From positions 524,008,137 through 524,072,136 of the forward strand of contig NC_081414.1 in the NCBI RefSeq assembly GCF_030272615.1: a DNA stretch of 64,000 nucleotides, given 5' to 3'. The first letter of the stretch is position 1. Each line of letters starts with the position of its first letter. Below the pieces are notes generated by a model. It was given only the letters and a program-made list of their open reading frames with translations, did not search any database and was not told where the DNA came from. Below are positions 20,601 to 32,652 of this stretch, piece after piece. This DNA is from Cryptomeria japonica (taxonomy: Eukaryota > Streptophyta > Pinopsida > Cupressales > Cupressaceae). A program made the position numbers and the translations under genes.

Positions 20601-21389
20601 ATCTTTCATGTTGATCAACTCCCACTATCTCCTAAGGCATTTAGTCGACATGAACAACCTACAAACAAGTTACAATGTCAAGGAATTGGGTGTGAACCAC
20701 CTAGTGTTATGGCTACTAAGTTTGAATGCAAATCTCCTCTAGTGGTGCAAGCAACTCTTGATATCAATAGTCATAAGAGTGGTTCCAACAAAGAATCTAT
20801 TGAACGTATCGTTATCCCTCTTGAGAACTCAGATAGCCTTACTATTTCATCCACTCCTTCCACTTCCACTCCACTTCTAGACTTGGATCAACAAGAATTA
20901 CAAAAGCCCTTACTCATTAGGGATCAAAAATCAAGCTTTGAAAAGAAAAATCTAAAAGTCAAAAATAAAGAAAAGTCCTTTAGTCCAAATCAAAATCAAA
21001 AGCTATTGGACTCTACAAAAATCAAATTCAAGGATAAAACTCCTATGAAGCAAAAAGAATAAGAGTTGATATCCTCTAATACCAAAATAACTGGGGGCAA
21101 AAGTTCTAAAATTTTAAGTAAAAAAAGAATACATGTTGATCATAAGTCTCCATCAGGCTATCCTACTTTCACTTCTTTTCACAATCATAAGCCTTCATAA
21201 CTCATCCACTTGTTTCACACATCCTTTCCCTTTTGGAGATACACCATGGACCTTTAATGGAGCTTCTTGAAGGGACTTTGTTATCAAGAATGCCCAAACT
21301 TCTTTAGGTGACATGCATACAGGCCTGTGTAGGCCACACGCTAGTAATTCTATCTCAATTCCTTTATCAAGGAAGACACTCACTAGAGC
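20601..21389 (+). other. Replacement sequence where G-patch, RT, RNase H and integrase should be
   Basis: An open frame covering 20511-21062 gives a Ser/Lys/Gln-rich tail (with FKDKTPMKQKE near the end) that does not match element F. The next ~330 bp carry stops in all frames I checked. Element F has ~4 kb of polymerase domains between the equivalent points, so B has lost pol here and carries ~800 bp of other sequence. I do not recognise its origin. Confidence 0.65.
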
Positions 21390-21649
21390 TACATATCATT
21401 TAGTCAAGGAAAGACACAACTAAAATCATAAGGTTAAGCCTTGAACATTTGAGGTGGGTGACTTAGTTCTCAAGGAAAATCCCAAAAATCAGCAAGACAG
21501 AGAAGAAGGGCAAGTTCGAACCAAATTGGCTTGGCCCTTACATTATTACACCAGCCTATGGATCCAGTGCATATCAGCTCTCAACCCCAGAGGGAGAACC
21601 TTTGGAGAATCCTATCAACAACATGCACCTTCACAGGTTTTACACATAG
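21390..21649 (+). pseudogene. Integrase C-terminal tail of element B
   Basis: TFEVGDLVLKENPKN, then (after a frameshift) WLGPYIITPAYG and NMHLHRFYT before the TAG at 21647-21649. This matches the end of integrase in element F (63490-63710). It is a GPY/F-type C-terminal module without the catalytic core. Confidence 0.8.
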
Positions 21650-23326
21650 CTCTTCCGAGCATCCTAATTCAAAAATACATAAAATCAAAAAATTAAAAAA
21701 TACAAAAAAAGAAATTCAAAAATACAAAAAAAAAAAAATTCAAAAAAGTAAAGAGAAATAAATTTGTCCAATGGTTAAAACCACTTTGGTGGTGCCCTGG
21801 GAAAGTACCATGGTGAGAACTGGGTCACTGACACCGTTTGTAGAGATATTGCTCCTCCCTCCTTCAGGATTCAATTCCATCCTTTCCCTTTGCACACAAT
21901 CACAGCCTATCCATTCATAATAAACATACCCATTCCCATCATGGCTTGTTATTGATCTACCTAAGACTGGTTAGCCATTCATATTAAACTTCCCTTTTCA
22001 CCTCTTTCCGTCCATAATAAATCAGTCTAGTGATGGGTATGGAACTAAGAGAATCACACATTTCGAGGAGTACAATTTCTTCCAGTTTTCTTCAGTTTAC
22101 CCGTGCACAATCCACAATAAAACAACACTTGCATCGCCAATCCACAATAAAGTTTCATCTTCTGAGCAATAAAGTATCAGTTTCATAGATTCAGTCAGTT
22201 TCAGATGAGACACAAGCAACAACAATGGGCTTCAACAAATCAAAATCTTTCAAAAGACTTGAACAACATTATGGTTCAATGCTATCTACCCTTTTGTGAA
22301 AGTAAACATTGTGACCACAATCAAATAGACTTATACAAGTGGCAAGAGACACTAAACTTGAGGACTACAATGAATGTTGGTGTCTAGTCTTTGTTTTCTT
22401 TTGATTTTACCTTTTTGGTGACATGTCTTTTAGCCTTTCCGAGATGTCTCTGACCAGAGATTCTATCTCCAGGATGTCTTTGACTAGAAAGGCAAGGATG
22501 GGGTATCGTCACCTATTTTTTTCTTTGTTATCTGTGGATTGTCTCTTAGTAATTGTTTGACTTGTCCAAGAATATACGAACACTATGAGTCTAGTATGAA
22601 CTGGGGCATTCTTTTTTTGCGACTGTCTGATCTCCATGCAAATAGGTACAATGACTTTCCAAGTCGAACACATGCCTCGATTGTCATAACCTATTTGCCA
22701 TAATAAAGGCTCAATGATGAGAATAGCACAAGAAGCTCTTTCACTTCCATATCTTCTATCTTCCACCCCCCTTTCTTGATTGACCTCCATCATCCTTCTT
22801 GAGTCCATATAGCCCATTATCACATGACTAAGTATAATGACATGCCAAAAGTATTTGTATTTCATGTAGTTTGCACCTACATTACCACATATTAGCATTT
22901 CATACATACATATAGATATCACAATTACATCATATCCTGCACACAACACATGTTAGCACATTTTACATTCTCATCATGTAAATAGTTATTTGCATTATCA
23001 TATTCATTTGCATTTCATACATTCACATTTACATATGCATGAAATATAAAAACATAAAAGAACAAATATATATTTCATTCCATCATGTACATATTTGTAT
23101 CCATATCATAAAATCATCATCATAAAACATATCATAAGCATCACATAGGTACACATGCATATATCTATTGCATGAATGAATCATCTCATGTATATATCTC
23201 AAAAATAATAAGTGTCATGATACAATGATGTCAAAATACATATGGCTACAAAATCACCTGAAGGTGTCTACATCATCATACAAAACATGGTACAAAAAAA
23301 ACTGATACATAGGGAGTTGTCTAAGG
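21650..23326. other. Post-pol spacer of element B
   Basis: Begins with an A-rich ATTCAAAAA tract (21665-21760). A block at 21771-21858 then matches element F at 63912-63999 with about 13 differences by eye, and includes the repeated word TGGTGAAAAC. The rest is AT-rich, with CAT/ACAT-rich words near the PMD 3' end as in element A. No coding region is supported. Confidence 0.6.
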
Positions 23327-25203
23327 CTATGATGAAATCCTTCCCTTGGAGCCAGCTGGCCTCGATGGAGTCTGAACCATGGAAGGACCCACCCCAGGAT
23401 CATCTCTCCTGCCCCCTCTTTTTATTGGTGGTGGAGGACCCATGACCCCACCACTAGACGCCTGTCTCCTGTCTCTCCCTCCAAAGGTCATTGTCGTCCG
23501 CGATGGTCTCTGAAAGCTCCTAGCCCACTGATCTGGTGGTACAACTCTATAGTATAGGTCTCTCCAATAGGCTATCTCCTCCCCTGCCCATAGAACATAG
23601 GTGTATTTGACCCTTGTGTCCTTTGTTGTTTGCCTCCCTACCCTTAGTGCTGTCTCAGCCACTGTATAGCATTGAATATCTTGATCTCTCTCCCGCTTAG
23701 TGTCCCTTAGCTATCTCTTGATCCTAGCCATATCCCTCTCTAGATCCTGGATATCATATGCCTATCCCTAGAAGATCTCCCTCAAGGATAGTAGCTCATC
23801 CTCCTCCTCTCTACCCTCACCATGTCCCTATTGTTTCTCTTGTCCCTATCCCCATCCCTGTACATGTATGGGAACCTCTGCTGCTAACACATATAATGAC
23901 AATCCACCTCTACCCCTCACTACATGCACCTGTCTCTCCTCTCCGCCCTCTCTCCTCTGAGCCACTCTCCTCTCTACCACTGCACCCCACCTCCGCCATC
24001 AACCTCTACCTCCACCATCCCCACTATAATCTCCATCACCTCCACCATCTCCCTCTATCAGCTCCCCTGGATCTATTAGTCATGGAAATGGATGTTCTCC
24101 CCAATATGTAGTGTACTCTACATCCATCCCTGCATCATCTACATCTTCTCAAATTTCCTAAGGTATGGTAAGCATCTCCTACATTTGTGTCACAATCTAA
24201 TCATAAGACAATAATGGTGCTAAATGAACATGATCCCCTACTATATGTGCATACATCCCCAACCCCCATGGCATCCATTTTATCCTACCGAACTACCTGC
24301 ACACCCTGTCTATCAACTACCTCTCAATAATGTATGGTGTCCTCCCTATCAGATATCTGCTCCTGAATATATATGGCAACTCCACTGCATCATCATCCCA
24401 CTCCTCACAATCTTAGTAAGGCCTCCATACCACAATGCCTACATCATCAATAACTTGGTGCCAATACTTCAGTCTCCCAATCTGTGGTTGAGAAGTAATC
24501 ATATCATATAGGTGTATCTAGTTGTGCCCATGTCCTCTGCCTCTAAAGTGTATCGGTCATGTAGCCGGTAGATGCTTATATGCCCATACCTGCAACAGTG
24601 TCACTCCACACTGCAATCTTTCTCATCCATGATATACAAATTGATGTAGCTCATAGTACAAGTGTGTTAGCAGACAGGGCCCCCATGCAAACCTAGTGTG
24701 CTCAGTCACCAATGTCTCTAGAGTCCTCCCCCATCCCACAACCAACCCTCATGTCACCCTGTCTGGATATAGGAACCCACTGATAACTCCTACCAACATC
24801 GCAAGTAGCGCCAATCCTCTAGTTGTCATAGTATCCCAAGCCACATGTCCAGTCCTCATCTTCAATCATGGATCCCAAAACACTCATCTCAGTGCATCCC
24901 TATCTCCCTCTCGATCGTAAGGAACTAACTACCCAATGATCGGTATCTACATTATCCTGTATACATCCTCTAAGGTTACTATCATCTCACCCATCAAAAA
25001 ATGAAACGTACATGTCTCTGAGTGCCATCTCTCAACTAATGAAGTCAGCAATCCCATGTTCACCCAATACTCAGGTACATACATAATATATCGCAGGCCC
25101 ATGGCCTCAACTGCTGCTCTATCCTCAAATGTCAGCTTTGCTTGTAATCCCTAAGTCAAAGGGTATCTCTCCCATGACTCTAGTATAGGTAGGTCTTCTT
25201 GCA
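23327..25203 (-). pseudogene. Decayed antisense plant mobile domain ORF of element B
   Basis: Minus-strand translation shows the same protein as the intact ORF of element A but with many stops and frameshifts. Matching blocks are ERWHSETCTFH, MIVTLEDVYRIM, DDAVELPYIF, then ERQLIDRVCRQFGR and, near the C-terminus, EEIAYWRDLYYRVVPP and ASSGGVMGPPPP. Similarity starts near 25203 at LQEDLPILESW and ends at the stop by 23327. Glycine-rich sequence replaces the long poly-Gly run of element A. Gene order and orientation relative to the LTR are the same as in A. Confidence 0.85.
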
Positions 25204-25232
25204 GTCAAGGAACTCAACTGTGTCTATCCTAG

Positions 25233-25657
25233 TGGTACTCCCTATTCATCAGAAAGTGTTTCTTTTTATCCTAGTGCTTATATCTTTCATATGGCACTCT
25301 AGCCTAGTAGTACTCCTTATTCATCACAAAGTGCTACTTTTATCCTATATTTTAGGGCACCTACTTGAGTGTATCATCTTAAGTATCTTATCCAATTGAC
25401 AACATATGTTCTAGCACAGAATTGTCAATTTCAGCCAAATTCAATTGGCAACATATGTTCTATCACAAAATTGTCAATTTCTATGGTACTCCCTGTTCAT
25501 CACAAAGTGGCTCGATCTATCCTATCCTAGGGTGTCTACTTGAGGGTATCCTCCTGATTAGTTTCCTGATTGGCAATGTATGTTCTATCACAAAATTGTC
25601 AATCCTCTCAGCAGCTTATCCAATCGATAGCATATGTTTATCATAGAACTGTCGATT
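25233..25657. promoter_or_regulatory. Two interleaved short repeat families upstream of the antisense PMD relic
   Basis: Family 1 is ~38 bp with inverted arms (AATTGACA ... TGTCAATT) around CATATG. Copies are at 25393-25430, 25442-25479, 25568-25604 and 25621-25657, the last two more diverged. Family 2 is ~26 bp (GGTACTCCCTATTCATCA then CAAAGTG-like) at 25233, 25309 and 25484. They lie between the PMD start and the minus-strand TATA-like site, the position held by the AGCGCT array in element A. Confidence 0.75.
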
Positions 25658-26073
25658 CAACCTTGAAGACATAAACACGCATTCATGACACAAATGTGCT
25701 TGCATACTTCACATCCATTTTTGCATTTCACAGACATGCCTCTATTTTTCATAAACGTACCTAACCTACCTAGCACCAATGCAGACACGCCTTCCCATCT
25801 TTTCACCCGATTGACATTTTTACAATATATCTAATGCGTGTTTATTGAAACTACCTAACATGCATTTATGACAACAATTAATGCAATAAAATACAAGGAG
25901 GTTTTGTGGTACTCACTGGCTCTCCTACATGTACTGGCCTATGATATTGGCAAACGCAATCGAATCTATGCACCAATACCATCGCTGCTAACTATTGACT
26001 GCTCTTTTCTCTCTTTCCACTCTGATCTCTAAGGTGTGTGGATGACAATGAGGATTTTTTCCCTCATAGTCTA

Positions 26074-26080
26074 TCTTATA
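26074..26080 (-). promoter_or_regulatory. TATA-like site for the antisense PMD unit of element B
   Basis: Reads TATAAGA on the minus strand. Its surroundings resemble those of the element A site at 5415-5421: a similar pyrimidine-rich plus strand and a similar distance from the 3' LTR. No transcript evidence. Confidence 0.3.
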
Positions 26081-26178
26081 GACCACCCTAGCCCTAGTCT
26101 CCCAAGTATGTCTTCTTTATCCAGTGACTCTGTCACTCTATCCTATCTTGTGAGTCCTTTCTAGCCTTTTGATCTTAT

Positions 26179-26325
26179 CGAGAGATTGTCTACGATCTTT
26201 TCAGACATTTTCATCCAATCTCTCGAGGGGGCATATCATTCCCATCTTGGGGCAACTTTGTATTAGTTCATCTTATCTTCTTTGAAACAACGCAACAAGC
26301 CGCATTGTCTCAAAGAGGGAAAAAA
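26179..26325 (+). other. Two stem-loops and polypurine tract before the 3' LTR of element B
   Basis: Stem 1: CGAGAGATTG (26179-26188) with CAATCTCTCG (26216-26225), 10 bp, 27-nt loop, followed by GAGGGGGCATA. Stem 2: CTTTGAAAC (26280-26288) with GTCTCAAAG (26307-26315), one mismatch, 18-nt loop. The second arm merges with the polypurine tract CAAAGAGGGAAAAAA that abuts the LTR at 26326. Confidence 0.75.
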
Positions 26326-26971
26326 TGTATACACCTAAAATTGTCCTATCTAATTAAATAAATATTTTTATTTATTTAATTATTTTAGCCTAATTCTTCT
26401 ATTAATTAAATAAATCTTTATTTATTTAATTAATTCATTTATCCTCTTCTATCCTTATTTCTCATTTAAATAAATACTTTTATTTATTTAAATTATCATT
26501 TTTCCTAAATTAAATAAATATTTTTATTTATTTAATTGATCCCACTTCCTCTATTAATTAAATTAATCTTTATTTATTTAATTAATTCATTAGCCTTTTC
26601 TACCCGTGACACATGTCATTCATCTCTTAATTCTTACACTACCTACCCTCTCATTATTTTCTTATTTCTTCTACCTACCCTCTAATCCTAGCCAGCCATT
26701 TATCTTTTACACCTCTTAATCTTATCCCTCCATTTCTTATAGTGACTTCTATATAAGGAGATGCTTCATTCATTATCAATCCTACTAAGAACTCCTAAGC
26801 ATTCAAACTCCTGGATTAGCATTCAAACTTTCATATGCGATCAAGCCTACTTGTAACCACATTTCCATTCTCTGTTGAGCTCTTGTGCACACATAAAATC
26901 TGAGAGAAAATATATCAAGCAAGATCAATGGAGATAGGAAGAATGGAGATCCAAACCCTAGTGGATATGTG
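26326..26971 (+). repeat. 3' LTR of element B, left part
   Basis: Starts TGTATACACC. Contains the palindromic modules and TATATAAG (26750-26757). It is interrupted after ATGTG (26967-26971) by element C and resumes at 33744. Confidence 0.93.
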
Positions 26972-28066
26972 TGTTAGGACCTGGGAGGTAACTGAGAGGG
27001 GGGGCGGGTGAATCAGTTGTCAATTAATTTCAACCCAAATATATCCTAATCAAACTTGATACATAATACCGGTAAACCAAAGTTAATGTCGGTTGATAGA
27101 ATAACATTTAATATCAATACCGGTGAAACTTAATGCATGAAACAGAAAGAGAAACAACATCCACAATACATAATATAGAGATTTTTACGTGGAAACCCTG
27201 TAAAGGGAAAAACCATGGTGGGAAACCTTACCCACAATCAGATGATACTACTAGAGATAGTATATGTATACAAATGGGGTCTACACATGTAGAAAGGCCA
27301 ACCACCTAGAACTCACTATTCAATCACAAAATAGGAGTCACACTGACTACAATTGGATGGTTAAAGCCAATGATAATGTATTGCTCAAAGTAGCATCTCC
27401 AATGCTGGATTCAGTACCGGTTAAGCTCTGATAATCACCTTTAAACCTTCCTTGAACCTTCTTTATGGTCTTCTCATATGATCTTCAATATTCGCACATA
27501 CCATGTTACACAACCTTAAATAGTATATGATATTAACATGTCCATTGTTACTTATCTCACAAATGACATCTTACATATATACCAAAACCTAAGACCAAAT
27601 GTCTAGGTCGGCTCACTAAGAATATTACAATTAAATTAGTTACAAACAAGTTAAGATGTGATGCATCATGTTGGCTCAATACATTTACAATAATATCCAA
27701 TCAATAAATCATCTCCATAGCATGTCGTGCTGATCTGGAATAGATAATGCATACTGGTCCATAACCTAGACTAATTTTCTGGTAACAACAAATATGTCAA
27801 CCCATTTAGACCATTAACCATAATTCCAAAACCAAGTATCCAAACCATGTCTTAGATATAATCAAGTGATCTCCAGATGATAACAATCCATCCTTGGTAT
27901 CAGTGAACAATATAACTTGCAGTTGAACAATATACTGCTGACTGTGCATAAGTCATTGAACTTGTCAGTGAACACAATGTGCCTATTCAACATAACCAAA
28001 GATCTCCAGAAGGATAAGTGTTGACATCAATGAAAAAACTAATGCAACACATCCATAATAAAAACA
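26972..28066 (-). repeat. 3' LTR of element C
   Basis: Runs from TGTTAGGACC to AAAACA on the plus strand. The U5 side holds GAGAGGGGGGG, which reads CCCCCCCTCTC on the coding strand. The same feature is seen in the LTRs of elements D and E. Confidence 0.92.
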
Positions 28067-28081
28067 ATCTCCCCCTTTGGC
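28067..28081 (-). other. Polypurine tract of element C
   Basis: Coding strand reads GCCAAAGGGGGAGAT directly before the LTR. A second copy of the motif (TGTCAAAGGGGGAGAG) lies ~190 bp upstream at about 28251-28268. Confidence 0.85.
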
Positions 28082-28433
28082 ATTGATGGCAACACAAGAT
28101 GGAAAAACATCTAAGTGCCAAAATCAAAAACCAACAATCTCTAGAATAGATCAATACAGAAATCAAAATCAAAATGCAGAGAGTATATATCTCTCCCTTA
28201 ATGAATAATCTCTTCCCCAAGGATAATGTTTCCTAAATACAAAATTTTCTGATAGATATCTCTCCCCCTTTGACATCAAATGCCAAAGCAATAGAAATAC
28301 CAAAACATACAAATAATTAATATAGCCAATTACTATAGCCAACTACTCCCCCTGTGAAGTAGCTCTCCTCCATCAAAGCCGGAAAAAGGTTTCTCTATTA
28401 ATTTCTGTTGGTTTGATACCAATCTTCAAATTT

Positions 28434-30155
28434 TTAAGTCTCTAACAGTGACGGTATTACCCCAAGCTTCTCTCTGAGATATTCAAAATTTTCCTAAGGC
28501 AAAGGCTTAGTAAAGATATCTTTAATCTGCTCTTTAGTATTCACATAAACCAATCTTACTTCTTTTGCTTCAACATTTTCTTTCATAAAATTATATTTGA
28601 TAGAAACAAGTTTAGTCTTAGAGTGAAATACCAGATTCTTTGATATATCAATTCCTGTTGAATTATCACAATAAATGATTATAGGTTCTTTGCATTTTAC
28701 CTTGATGTCCTTCAACATTTGCTTAATCCATAATACCTGAGTACAATTAGTTGTTGTTGCAACATATTCTGATTCTGTTGTTGATAATGATGTACAACTC
28801 TACTTCTTACTCAACCATGAAATCAATCTGCTACCAAGAAAGAATTCTCCACTAGTGGTTCTCTTTTTTTCATCTACATATCTTTCCCAATTTGCATCAA
28901 TGTATGCACATAAATAAAAAATTTCATCCTTAGGATACCATAAACCAAGATTTGTTGTGCCTTGTAGATACCAAAAAATCCTTTTTACTATCGATTCATG
29001 ATTTTATTTAGGATTACTCTGAAATCTTGAAACAATACATACTGCATTCATTATATCAGGTCTTGTTTGTGTCAAATACAGTAAACCTCCAATCATAGAT
29101 TTATATCTTGTCAGATTAACAGGAGTTGAATCATCCTTCAATGTCAATTTATCAGTTGTAGTCATAGGAGTACTTGCCAGTTTAGAGTTTTCCATACCAA
29201 ATTTCTTCAGTAGTTCCTTCAAGTACTTTGTTTGACATATGAATATACCTTTATCAGTCTATGAAATCTGCAATCCTTAAAAGAATTTTATTTCCCCAAT
29301 CATAGACATTTCAAATTCTTCCTGCATTTTATTAGCAAAGTCTTTACACAATCCATCTTCTCCTCCAAAAATGATATCATCAACAAAAACTTCAATGACC
29401 AAGATGTCATCATTAGTTACTTTGAAATATAAGTTGCTGTCAGCACTACCTTTAGTATATCCAAGCTTCAAAAGATATGTGTCCAATCTAGCATACCAAG
29501 CTCTAGGAGCTTGCTTCAATCCATACAAAGCTTTCCTTAATCTACAAACCATATCTTTATCATTTGTTAATAAAAATCCATTAGGTTGTTCAATGTAAAC
29601 TTCCTCTTCAAGATCACCATTCAGAAATGCACATTTTACATCCATTTGATATACTTTATAGTTCTTATGAGCTGCAAATGCAAGAAATAATCTGACTGCC
29701 TCAATTCTAGCTATCGGTACAAAGGTTTCATTATAATCAATTCCCTCTTTCTATGAATATCCTTTACACACTAATCTTGCTTTGTTCCTGATTACCTTAC
29801 CATCTTCATTAAGTTTATTTTTGAGTACCCATTTATTTCCAGTTACATTTTTGTCTTTAGGTCGGGGAACTAATGTCCATGTATTGTTCTTTTCAATTTG
29901 TTTTAGTTCATCTTTCATAGATTTAATCCAATGTTTATCTTCACATGCCTCAATAATAGATGCTGGTTCAATTTGAGGAATTAAACATACCTCTTCATTT
30001 GCCAGTCTTCCTCTTGTCATAACACCTTGATACTTGTTCCCAATTATTTGATTTTCTGAGTGATTCAGTCTTACATACTTGGGTTTGTTCACTTGTTGTT
30101 GTTCTTCAGTCAGTGTGGAATTCTCTTATGATGCCGGTGTGACTAGATCCACACT
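28434..30155 (-). pseudogene. Element C reverse transcriptase and RNase H, degenerate
   Basis: RT motifs in order: NTWTLVPRPKDKNVTGNKWV, then QMDVKCAFLNGDLEEEVYI, LYGLKQAPRAWY and the catalytic VFVDDIIFG (29277-29645 segment). The connecting segment has RPDIMNAVCIVSRF. RNase H shows CTSLSTTESEYVA and IIYCDNSTGIDISKN. Interruptions lie at the ends of the 29751-30092, 29277-29645 and 29004-29222 segments. The last stop is TAA at 28434-28436. The enzyme would copy the element RNA into DNA in the particle; this copy is dead. Confidence 0.9.
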
Positions 30156-31739
30156 CTATACTAGTGCACTCTCTATAGGTTCATTTATGATCATCTCAAC
30201 TACCAGTTTAGAATCTATAGACCTTGAGTTTCCTCTAAATTGTTCATCTATCTTCACATTAGCACTCTCAATGATTTTTTGCAATCTTTTATTAAAACAT
30301 CTATATGCCTTGCTTTTAGATGAATAACCAAGAAATATTCCTTCATCACTTCTAGGATCAAATTTACCAATATACTCATCTCTTCTAATATAACATTTTC
30401 TTCTAAATATTCTAAAGTATTTAAGAGTAGGAGTATTACCAAACCATAGTTCATAAGGGGTCTTACTGGTTTCACCTTTGATGTGAACTCTGTTAAAAGT
30501 GTAAACCACTGTATTCACTACTTCTCTCCAATACACATGAGGTAGATTTGCTTCCAATATCATGCTTCTAGCTGCATCCAGAATAGTTATGTTCTTCCTT
30601 TCAACAATTCCATTTTTCTGAGGTGTCTAAGGTGTTGATAGTTGTCTTTTGATTCCATTTACTTCACAAAAGTTATTAAATTCCTTAGATGTAAATTCTC
30701 CTCCTTGATCAGATCTTAAACATTTGATTTTCTTACTGGTTTCATTCTCTACCATTGCCTTGAATAATTTGAATTTCCCAAAAGCTTCTGATTTCTCCCT
30801 GAGAAAAGTAACCCAACACATTCTAGAATAATCATCAATAATTAGCATAAAGTATCTATCTCCCTGTAGACTTCTTGTTCTTGCCAGACCACACAAGTCA
30901 ATATCAATTAAATCAAGAACATTATTGGATTTCTCAGAAATACCCTTAAAAGTTGTTCTAACTTGTTTTCCCATTTGACATTCCTTACATACTAGATTAT
31001 GAGATTTCACAATCATAGGTAAATCCCTTACTGCCTTAGTTGAACTGATTTTTACAATGCAATCAAAATTTACATGACAAAGTCTCTTATGCCATAACCA
31101 AATTTCATCAATATTTGCAATCAAGCATGTCTTATCATTGTTATTCAAATGAAAGATATTACCTCTAGTCTGATTACCGGTTGCAATCTCCAATCCAGTT
31201 CTGTCCATGATTTTGCATTTACCATTCTTGAACTGTAACTGAAATCCCTTTTCAATTAGTTGACCAACACTCAAAAGATTATGCTTCAAACCTTCAACAT
31301 AATAAACATTATCAGTATTGTGCTTACCATCGAAAGACATAGTGCCTTTTCCTTTGATCAAACAAGCTTTATCATCCCCAAATCTTACTAGACCTCCACT
31401 ATATTCCTGAAAAGATAAGAATTTACTTTTATCACCAGTCATATGATGTGAATATCTAGAATCTATGATCCATTCATCCTTTTCTTCAATTTTAGTTGTC
31501 AAGGCCCTCTCCACCGATGGAACAGTAGGTGTTGGTTGATCTTCTTTTATTGCAACAAAATCCCATCCATTGTCTGTCAGTTCTTCATCAGAATCATCAG
31601 TAACTCCTTCATCAGCATAGTAACAAGATTTGTCTCTATTCATCTTATATCTGTATCTCAAATATTCAAGGTTAGGCTTATATGTTCTTTTAGCTTCTTC
31701 TCTCAATATTGCATGTCTATCAAGACATCTAGATTCCAT
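30156..31739 (-). pseudogene. Element C protease and integrase, degenerate
   Basis: The protease active site reads WIIDSRYSHHMTGD, so the catalytic Asp-Ser-Gly has become Asp-Ser-Arg. A GAG-pre-integrase HHCC region follows (LWHKRLCHVN ... CKECQMGKQ). The integrase core has Asp in LIDIDLCG, Asp in LRSDQGGEF and Glu in NGIVERKN, the last just after an in-frame TAG at 30627-30629. The integrase C-terminal part runs to ~30156 with FLGYSSKSKAYRCFN. Integrase would insert the cDNA; the broken frame and protease mutation make it non-functional. Confidence 0.9.
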
Positions 31740-32595
31740 ATGACCAACTTTATTTCAATTAAAACATTTAAATGGTGTTTTACCTTCATACTTACTTCCA
31801 ACTAGACCTTTAGGTATTTTTCTTGCAAATAGTGCTTCAAGTTCTTCCAGTTCTTCATTTTCCCTTCTGATATCTTCAACTTCTCTTGCATAAAGTGATT
31901 TCCAATCAGATTTGTCAAATGATGATGATGATGATGTTGCAGATGATGATTCTTTGAAGGCCAAATCTATTTTAGTTGTAGCAGCAAGACCAAATTCCTC
32001 AAGCTCAAATGTTGAAAGTTTTCCAGCAAAGGTATCTCTAGATACTGATGTATTAGGCATTCTTCTCAACTCATTAATAGAAGTTACTTTCATTTTGCAT
32101 GTCGGTGGAAAATCTCTTAAAACTTTAGAAACAATTTCATCTTTACTTAAGGATCCTCCACAACATTGTATTCCCAAAACAATTTCATTCTCTTTCCATA
32201 AAAGCAGAAATTCTTTCATCTTCTTCCATTTTCAAATTTTCATACCTGACCTAGAAGCATTCCAATTTTGCAATTTTGATAGTGGTATCACCTTCATTCA
32301 GTGTCTCCAATTTATCCCAAATAGCTTTAGTAGTAGATTGGTCTGATAATACCATGATTTGTTGTTCTAATAATATGCTCAAAAGTGCTTCTCTTGCTTT
32401 GCAATCATTTTCCTGATCTTTACCCAATGTTGGTGGATTAGGTTGATTCGATGTAGGACCAACATAGCCATTCTTTGTAACTTCCCATATGTCTCTTCTA
32501 ATGAAATTTAGATGTGTCTCCATTCTGAACTTCCATATACCATAGTTAGTTCCATCAAGTTTCAGACCGTCCTCCCTAGAAATGTTAGTTCCCAT
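31740..32595 (-). pseudogene. Element C gag, degenerate
   Basis: Starts at a true ATG (32593-32595): MGTNISREDGLKLDGTNYG, a DUF4219/UBN2-type Copia gag start with TNYGIWKFRME. A break near 32250 shifts into a second segment (32219-31755) containing GIQCCGGSLSKDEIVSKVL and a coiled, acidic C-terminus. The zinc knuckle at the end reads CFN, stop, NKVGHMESRC, so the second Cys codon has become TGA. Confidence 0.88.
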
Positions 32596-32638
32596 AGGAT
32601 CTCCTCAAGGTGTTAGACTTCTGCAAAAAGAGGACTAA

Positions 32639-32650
32639 GCTTTGATACCA
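32639..32650 (-). other. Primer-binding site of element C
   Basis: Coding strand reads TGGTATCAAAGC, two bases inside the 5' LTR, complementary (one mismatch to the usual TGGTATCAGAGC) to the 3' end of initiator Met tRNA. Confidence 0.9.
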
Positions 32651-32652
32651 AT

